From the NCBI GenBank assembly GCA_963783105.1, contig CAWAMI010000007.1, forward strand, positions 806,001 to 870,000: a stretch of 64,000 bases of DNA. The letters are read 5' to 3'. Of the stretch, positions 59,124 through 64,000 are shown in pieces. Position 1 is the stretch's first letter. Each line of letters opens with the position of its first letter. The notes beneath the pieces were generated by a model, which did no database searches, was not told where the DNA came from, and saw nothing but the letters and a program-made list of their open reading frames with translations. The position numbers and the translations under genes are program-made. Source of the DNA: JAVEDQ01 sp963783105. GTDB taxonomy: Bacteria; Actinomycetota; Actinomycetes; Frankiales; Frankiaceae.

Positions 59124-60872
59124 CTAGCTCGAGCGCACCAACGCCTCGGCCGCACCCAGGCCGAAGCTCCTGCCGTCGCCCATGCGTGCCGCGTCCGCGG
59201 TCCGGTCGTCCGGCTGTTGCTGCGAGTCCCGCTCGGCCTCCACCCGGCCCCGGTAGTAGTCGAGCTCGGTGCGGCGCCGGTCGTCGTCCCAGTCGAGCGC
59301 GTCGCCCATCAGTTCGGCGGCGCGCTCGGCGGCGGCGAGGCCGCGGTCGAAGGACTCGATCGAGATGCGGGTCCGGCGCGTCAGCACGTCGTCCAGATGC
59401 AGGGCGCCCTCGGCGAGCGCCGCGTACCGGACCTCGATCTCGAGGTAGTCGTCGGCGTTCGGTAGCGGGCGGGCCAGGTCACCGGACTCGGCCAGCATCG
59501 CGAGCACGTCCTCGGTCCGGTTTCCGTACCTGCCGAGCAGGTGCTCGATCCGGGCGACGTGCAGACCCGAGGCGGTCGCCAGGGCGTGTCGCCGGTTCCA
59601 GAGGGCGGAGAAGCCTTCGGCGCCGAGCGTCGGAACGTCCTCGGTGACGCTCGGCGGGACCTGCTGGTCGAGCAGTTCGGCGGCCCGGTCGACGGCGTCG
59701 GCGGCCATCACCCGGTAGGTGGTGTACTTGCCGCCGGCGACGACCACCAGCCCGGGCACCGGCACGCCGACCGAGTGCTCGCGGGACAGCAGCGAGCTGT
59801 CCTCCGACTCGCCGGCCAGCAGCGGGCGCAGGCCGGCGTAGACGCCCTCGACGTCCTCGCGGGTCAGCGGCGTGACGAGCACGTCGTTGACGTGCTCGAG
59901 CACGTAGTCGATGTCGCTGCTGCTCGCCGCCGGGTGCGACTTCGACAGCGTCCAGTCGGTGTCGGTGGTGCCGACGATCCAGTGCCGGCCCCACGGGATG
60001 ACGAACAGGACGCTCTTCTCGGTCCGGAGGATCAGCCCGCTGTCGAGCTGGATCCGGTCGCGCGGCACGACGAGGTGGATGCCCTTCGACGCCTTCACCT
60101 GGAACCGACCCCGGTTGCTGGCGAGCTCCTGCGTGTCGTCGGTCCAGACGCCGGTGGCGTTGATGACGACGTGGGCGGACACGCCGAACTCCTCGCCCGT
60201 CTCGAGGTCGCGGACCTGTACGCCGGTGACCCGCTCACCCTCGCGGAGGAAGCCGATGACCTGGGTGCCGGTGGTGGCGGTGGCGCCGTAGGCGGCGGCG
60301 GTGCGGGCCAGCATCATGGTGTGCCGGGCGTCGTCGACCTGCGCGTCGTAGTACTGCAACGCCCCGATCAGCTTGTCCTTCTTGAGTCCCGGCGCGATCT
60401 GCAGCGCCTTGCGGCGCGAGAGGCTGCGGAACCGTGGCACCGAACGCTCGCCCGACAGCGAGCCCAGCGTGAGCAGGGTGTCGTAGAGCAGCACGCCGGA
60501 GCCGGCGTAGAACCGTTCCCAGATGCGGTGCTTGAGCGGGTAGAGGAACGACACCGGACGCACCAGGTGCGGGCAGAGCCGCGTGAGCAGCAGGTGACGC
60601 TCCTTGAGCGCCTCCCGGACGAGGTGGAACTCGAACTGCTCCAGGTACCGCAGCCCGCCGTGGATCAGCTTGCTGGACCGGCTGGACGTGCCCGCCGCCC
60701 AGTCGCGCGCCTCGAGCAGGGCCGTCGACAGCCCGCGGGTGGCCGCGTCGATCGCCGTTCCGGTTCCGACGACCCCGCCGCCGACCACGACGACGTCGAA
60801 GGTGTCGTTCCGCAGCTTCTCCAGGGCCTCGCGGCGATAGGTGGGGGACAGATCACCTGGCCGGTGCGGCAT
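59124..60872 (-). CDS. glpD: Aerobic glycerol-3-phosphate dehydrogenase
   Basis: 582 residues from ATG 60872, overlapping the glpF stop (ATGA). FAD-binding VVVGGGVVGTGTAIDAATRG near residues 27-46, ARDWAAGTSSRSSKLIHGGLRYLEQFEFHLVREAL, the substrate region VIPWGRHWIVGTTDTDW and GGKYTTYRVMAADAVD, and a C-terminal helical cap. It oxidises glycerol 3-phosphate to dihydroxyacetone phosphate at the membrane, passing electrons to quinone. It completes the glpK-glpF-glpD glycerol operon. Confidence 0.96.
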   Translation of the reverse strand: MPHRPGDLSPTYRREALEKLRNDTFDVVVVGGGVVGTGTAIDAATRGLSTALLEARDWAAGTSSRSSKLIHGGLRYLEQFEFHLVREALKERHLLLTRLCPHLVRPVSFLYPLKHRIWERFYAGSGVLLYDTLLTLGSLSGERSVPRFRSLSRRKALQIAPGLKKDKLIGALQYYDAQVDDARHTMMLARTAAAYGATATTGTQVIGFLREGERVTGVQVRDLETGEEFGVSAHVVINATGVWTDDTQELASNRGRFQVKASKGIHLVVPRDRIQLDSGLILRTEKSVLFVIPWGRHWIVGTTDTDWTLSKSHPAASSSDIDYVLEHVNDVLVTPLTREDVEGVYAGLRPLLAGESEDSSLLSREHSVGVPVPGLVVVAGGKYTTYRVMAADAVDRAAELLDQQVPPSVTEDVPTLGAEGFSALWNRRHALATASGLHVARIEHLLGRYGNRTEDVLAMLAESGDLARPLPNADDYLEIEVRYAALAEGALHLDDVLTRRTRISIESFDRGLAAAERAAELMGDALDWDDDRRRTELDYYRGRVEAERDSQQQPDDRTADAARMGDGRSFGLGAAEALVRSS

Positions 60873-61885
60873 CAACGGCCCTCGCTTCCGGGGGAGGCGG
60901 CGACCCTGCCCGGCTCCGCCGGCTCGTCCTCCGGCGGCCGGACCGCCAGCACCTTGCCGACGAACAGGTCGTAGAGGTAGATGCCCAGCGAGCCGCCGAT
61001 AAGCGGGCCGGCGATCGGAATCCACCAGAAACCGTCGGCGGGGAACGCCGTCGACCCCCACCCGCCGATCCACGTGAAGAACCGGGGTCCGAAGTCGCGG
61101 GCCGGGTTGATGGCGTATCCGGCGTTGGTTCCGAGCGCGATGCCGATGACGACGACCACGAGACCGACGAGCAGGGCGCTCATGTTCGCCTCGGGCGCCT
61201 GGTTCTGCTGGTCGATCAGCGCCGCGATGAGGATGAGCAGCACGGCGGTGCCGACGATCTGGTCGACGAGGGGCCCGATCAGGCTGCCGTGGAAGTAGTC
61301 GGCCGGGAACGTGGCGAAGATCGAGAAGGTGTCGTCGTTGTGCACCGGCATCTGCTGCGCCGCGCCGAACGCGTCGATCGCCGAGTGGTACAGGGCGAAG
61401 ACGAGGCAGGCCGCGAGGAACGCGCCGAGGATCTGCGCGAACCAGTACAGCGGCACCTTCCGCCAGGGGAAGTTACGGCGCAGCGCGAAGGCGAGCGTCA
61501 CCGCCGGGTTGATGTGCGCGCCGGTGACCCCGCCCGCGACGTAGACCCCGAAGCAGACGGCCAGCCCCCATCCCCAGTTCACGATCAACCAGTCGGCGGA
61601 TCCGAACCCGCCTTCCCGACGGCCGCTGCCGGAAAGCCCCACCACCGCCGTCGCCACCGCACCGCAGCCGAGTAGCACCAGCAGGAACGTGCCGAAGAAC
61701 TCGGCCAGAGCCTCGCCCCCCGCGCGGGCACGGAAGCGTTCCACCCGCGTGAGGTGGGCCTGGCGTCGGCTCGTCACCCTGGTGCGGTCGGCGGGGAAGA
61801 GCCACTCGCTGCTCACCCCTCCGCCGGCCAGCCCATCCCCGCTCGGGTGCAGGTTCGCGTGGTGCCCCTGCTGGATCTCGGACAT
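60872..61885 (-). CDS. glpF: Glycerol uptake facilitator (aquaglyceroporin)
   Basis: 337 residues from ATG 61885. After a 55-residue cytosolic leader comes the MIP fold with both NPA boxes, GAHINPAVTLAFAL and GYAINPARDFGPR; the Asp after the second NPAR is the glycerol-facilitator marker. Six membrane helices, e.g. FFGTFLLVLLGCGAVATAVV and LLVGLVVVVIGIALGTNAG. It lets glycerol diffuse in for phosphorylation by GlpK, encoded 27 bases upstream. Confidence 0.95.
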   Translation of the reverse strand: MSEIQQGHHANLHPSGDGLAGGGVSSEWLFPADRTRVTSRRQAHLTRVERFRARAGGEALAEFFGTFLLVLLGCGAVATAVVGLSGSGRREGGFGSADWLIVNWGWGLAVCFGVYVAGGVTGAHINPAVTLAFALRRNFPWRKVPLYWFAQILGAFLAACLVFALYHSAIDAFGAAQQMPVHNDDTFSIFATFPADYFHGSLIGPLVDQIVGTAVLLILIAALIDQQNQAPEANMSALLVGLVVVVIGIALGTNAGYAINPARDFGPRFFTWIGGWGSTAFPADGFWWIPIAGPLIGGSLGIYLYDLFVGKVLAVRPPEDEPAEPGRVAASPGSEGR

Positions 61886-61912
61886 GCCGGCTCCCTGTCT
61901 CTCTGTGCGGTT

Positions 61913-63418
61913 CTAGTCGGCGTCCTGCGCCCAGCCCTTGGCGTGCTCGACGGCCTGCAGCCAGCGTTCGTGCAGCGCGTCGCGCGTCGCCGTCTTCATC
62001 TGCGGCTCGTAGGTGCGGGACGTGACCCGCAGCCGCGACAGTTCGTCGCGGTCCGGGTAGACGCCGGTGGCCAGCCCCGCGAGGTAGGCCGACCCGAGCG
62101 AGGTCGTCTCGGTGTTGTCCGGGACGTCGAGCGGGATGCCGAGGACGTCGGACTGGAACTGCATGAGCCACGCGTTGGCGGTGGCTGCGCCGTCGACCCG
62201 CAGCTCGTCGATGGAGACCCCGGACTCCCGCTGCATCGCGTCGACGACGTCGAAGGTGGACCAGGCGATGGACTCCAGGACCGCTCGGGCGACGTGCGCC
62301 TTGGTGGTGCCTCGGGTGACGCCGAGCAGGGTCCCGCGGGCGGAGGCGTCCCAGTGCGGGGCGCCCAGTCCGGCGAGCGCCGGAACGAAGTAGACGTCGT
62401 CGTTGGAGTCGAGGCTTGCCGCCAGGCCCTCGGTGTCCTCCGCCTTGTCGATGATCTGCAGCTCGTCGCGCAGCCACTGCACGGCACTGCCCGTCACGAG
62501 GATCGCGCCCTCCAGGGCGTACTCGACCGGGGCGTCCTCGAGGCCGTAGGCGATGGTCCGCAGCAGCGACTTCTGGTGCTCCACCTGATCGCGGCCGGTG
62601 TTCATCAGGACGAACGAGCCGGTGCCGTAAGTGTTCTTCGCCTGCCCCTGGTCGAAGCAGGCCTGGGCGAACAGCGCGGCCTGCTGGTCGCCGACCGCAC
62701 CGGCCACGGGCACGCTGGCGCCGAAGAACGCATCCGGGTCGGTCTCGCCGTACACCTGCGACGAGGGGCGGATCTCGGGCAGCAGCCCGCGGGGCACGCC
62801 TATCGCCGACAGCAGCTCCTCGTCCCAGTCGACGGTGCCGATGTCCAGCAGCAGGGTGCGGGACGCGTTGGTGACGTCGGTGAGGTGCAGCCGGCCGCCG
62901 GTCAACTTCCACACCATCCACGAGTCGATGGTCCCGAAGGCCAGCTCGCCCCGCTCGGCGCGGTCGCGGAGCCCCTCGACGTTGTCCAGCAGCCAGCGGA
63001 TCTTCGTGCCCGAGAAGTACGGGTCGATGACCAGCCCGGTCTTGGTGCGGACGGTCTCGGTCAGCCCGTCGGCGATCAACCGGTCGCAGAACGGCTTGGT
63101 CCGGCGGTCCTGCCAGACGATCGCACGGTGGACCGGCTCGCCGGTCGCCCGGTCCCAGATGACCGTCGTCTCGCGCTGATTGGTGATTCCGATCGCGGCG
63201 ACGTCGCTCGCGCGAACACCCGCGTCCTCGAGTGCGGCGCCGACGACCTGCATCGAGACGGTGAAGATCTCCTCGGGGTCGTGCTCGACCCAGCCCGGCC
63301 GGGGGAAGTGCTGACGGAATTCGGAGTAGCCGCGCCCGCGCACCGCGGCCGACTCGTCGAGCACCAGGACCGTCGTTCCGGTCGTTCCCTGGTCGATCGC
63401 AACGACGTAGCGCGACAC
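61913..63418 (-). CDS. glpK: Glycerol kinase
   Basis: 501 residues from GTG 63418, with GGAGGA four bases before the start. FGGY-family motifs: VVAIDQGTTGTTVLVLDE, GITNQRETTVIWDRATG, AIVWQDRRT, GAVGDQQAALFAQACFDQG, GTGSFVLMNTG and the signature ESIAWSTFDVVDAM region. ATP-dependent phosphorylation of glycerol traps it and feeds glpD. First gene of the glycerol operon. Confidence 0.97.
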   Translation of the reverse strand: MSRYVVAIDQGTTGTTVLVLDESAAVRGRGYSEFRQHFPRPGWVEHDPEEIFTVSMQVVGAALEDAGVRASDVAAIGITNQRETTVIWDRATGEPVHRAIVWQDRRTKPFCDRLIADGLTETVRTKTGLVIDPYFSGTKIRWLLDNVEGLRDRAERGELAFGTIDSWMVWKLTGGRLHLTDVTNASRTLLLDIGTVDWDEELLSAIGVPRGLLPEIRPSSQVYGETDPDAFFGASVPVAGAVGDQQAALFAQACFDQGQAKNTYGTGSFVLMNTGRDQVEHQKSLLRTIAYGLEDAPVEYALEGAILVTGSAVQWLRDELQIIDKAEDTEGLAASLDSNDDVYFVPALAGLGAPHWDASARGTLLGVTRGTTKAHVARAVLESIAWSTFDVVDAMQRESGVSIDELRVDGAATANAWLMQFQSDVLGIPLDVPDNTETTSLGSAYLAGLATGVYPDRDELSRLRVTSRTYEPQMKTATRDALHERWLQAVEHAKGWAQDAD

Positions 63419-63426
63419 CTGGTCCT

Positions 63427-63452
63427 CCTCCGACTCGTTAGAGAGTCGGAGG
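63427..63452. terminator. 10-base hairpin upstream of glpK
   Basis: Perfect arms CCTCCGACTC (63427-63436) and GAGTCGGAGG (63443-63452) with a 6-base loop. It lies between the lipoprotein stop (63454) and the glpK ribosome site, which overlaps one arm. It may end the lipoprotein transcript. Because the GGAGG of the ribosome site is in the stem, it could also hide that site in read-through RNA. Confidence 0.65.
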
Positions 63453-63453
63453 T

Positions 63454-64000
63454 CTACCCCAACTCGGAGAGATCCAGAACATCACTGGCCGGGGGAGCGC
63501 TGATCTGCGCCGGCTGGTCGTACCTCGAGAAGTCGATCTGGCCGGCGTCGGAGGAGTTCTTGTTCTCGATCCGCAGCGGATAGGCCGTGCCGGTGTTCGC
63601 GACGAGCAACCGCGAGCCATCGGCCTGCGTCAGCACGACGACGGGCTGGCCGGCGAAGTCCTCGCGGCCCACGGTCGGGTTCAGCTTGCTGTCGCCGTCG
63701 TTGACCTTGAACGCGTCCGCGAAGCCGTCGAGGGAGAACTCGTTGAAGTCCTTGGCGTCGTCGCCCGTGGCCTTCAGCCACTTGGTGCCGATGGCGTCCA
63801 CCGCCGACTCGTCGCCGTTGGCGACGGAGAGGTAGAAGTCGCGGTCGCCCTTCAGGTACACCTCGTCGCCGATCTTGATGATCTGCACGTCGTTGCCGCC
63901 GATGGTGAGGACGCCCTTGACCGCGTTCCCCGCGAAGTCGAGGTCGAGGCGGATGTTCTGCCCATCGGAGGTGACGTTGCCCGCGGCGTGCACCCCGCTG
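63454..64000 (-). CDS. LppX/LprG-like lipoprotein, C-terminal part (partial)
   Basis: The frame runs off the window edge; about 182 residues to the TAG at 63454-63456 are visible. The pattern ASGNV-like AGNVTSDGQNIRLDLDFAGNAVKGVLTIGG, VQIIKIGDEVYLKGDRDFY, WLKATGDDAKDFNEFSLDGFADAF and QPVVVLTQADGSRLLVANTGTAYPLRIE follows the LppX_LprAFG fold. Those lipoproteins carry or present acylated lipids in the actinobacterial envelope. The signal peptide and lipobox would lie outside the window, so lipidation is assumed, not seen. Confidence 0.75.
   Translation of the reverse strand, partial: SGVHAAGNVTSDGQNIRLDLDFAGNAVKGVLTIGGNDVQIIKIGDEVYLKGDRDFYLSVANGDESAVDAIGTKWLKATGDDAKDFNEFSLDGFADAFKVNDGDSKLNPTVGREDFAGQPVVVLTQADGSRLLVANTGTAYPLRIENKNSSDAGQIDFSRYDQPAQISAPPASDVLDLSELG

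Overview
The window is high-GC DNA with dense genes, many GTG starts and 4-base ATGA/GTGA stop-start overlaps. It encodes WhiA, RbpA, OpcA, an SsgA-like protein, WS/DGAT and LGFP repeats. This is chromosomal DNA of an actinomycete (Actinomycetota), probably one with a developmental or sporulating relative. The genus cannot be fixed from the sequence.

Layout. 1-2.9 kb: tail of a membrane protein, a wax ester synthase/diacylglycerol acyltransferase flanked by two broken 3' pieces of a metallo-beta-lactamase-fold gene, then the intact MBL gene. 3-6.4 kb: uvrA and a SRPBCC protein. 6.5-28.4 kb: accessory locus with two large multi-domain glycosyltransferases, a decayed VapBC pair between them, and a nucleotide-sugar cassette (Gfo/Idh oxidoreductase, epimerase-type SDR, two DegT aminotransferases, NeuD-like acyltransferase). 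It continues with a DHFR-like reductase, a broken ArsC-like gene and a secreted beta-propeller/Ig-like/LGFP protein. Last comes an acyl module: LpxA-like acyltransferase facing ACP, FabG-like SDR, acyl ligase, LuxE-like and LuxC-like genes. 28.4-37.6 kb: SsgA-like gene, then the conserved actinobacterial run uvrC-rapZ-yvcK-whiA-gap-pgk-tpiA. 37.6-43.9 kb: a complete oligopeptide ABC operon behind a 22-base perfect palindrome. 43.9-46.6 kb: secG, a second solute-binding lipoprotein, rbpA. 46.6-53.4 kb: pentose phosphate operon tkt-tal-zwf-opcA-pgl on the minus strand. 53.8-56 kb: ctaB and ctaA (heme A synthesis), convergent around a strong inverted repeat. 56-59.1 kb: an unusual acidic-repeat membrane protein and an ABC-2 exporter. 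59.1-63.4 kb: glpK-glpF-glpD. 63.5-64 kb: a partial LppX/LprG-like lipoprotein.

How it fits together. The housekeeping backbone (uvrA ... uvrC-rapZ-yvcK-whiA-gap-pgk-tpi ... secG ... PPP genes, ctaB/ctaA) is the familiar actinobacterial order. It is interrupted twice: between uvrA and uvrC by about 22 kb of surface-glycan and acyl chemistry, and between tpiA and secG by the peptide transporter. The most interesting part is the acyl module at 22.8-28.4 kb. It combines acyl carrier protein loading, LuxE/LuxC-type acyl reduction and an LpxA-type acyl-ACP acyltransferase beside genes that could make an aminosugar nucleotide, in a lineage not expected to make lipid A and with no luciferase genes in view.
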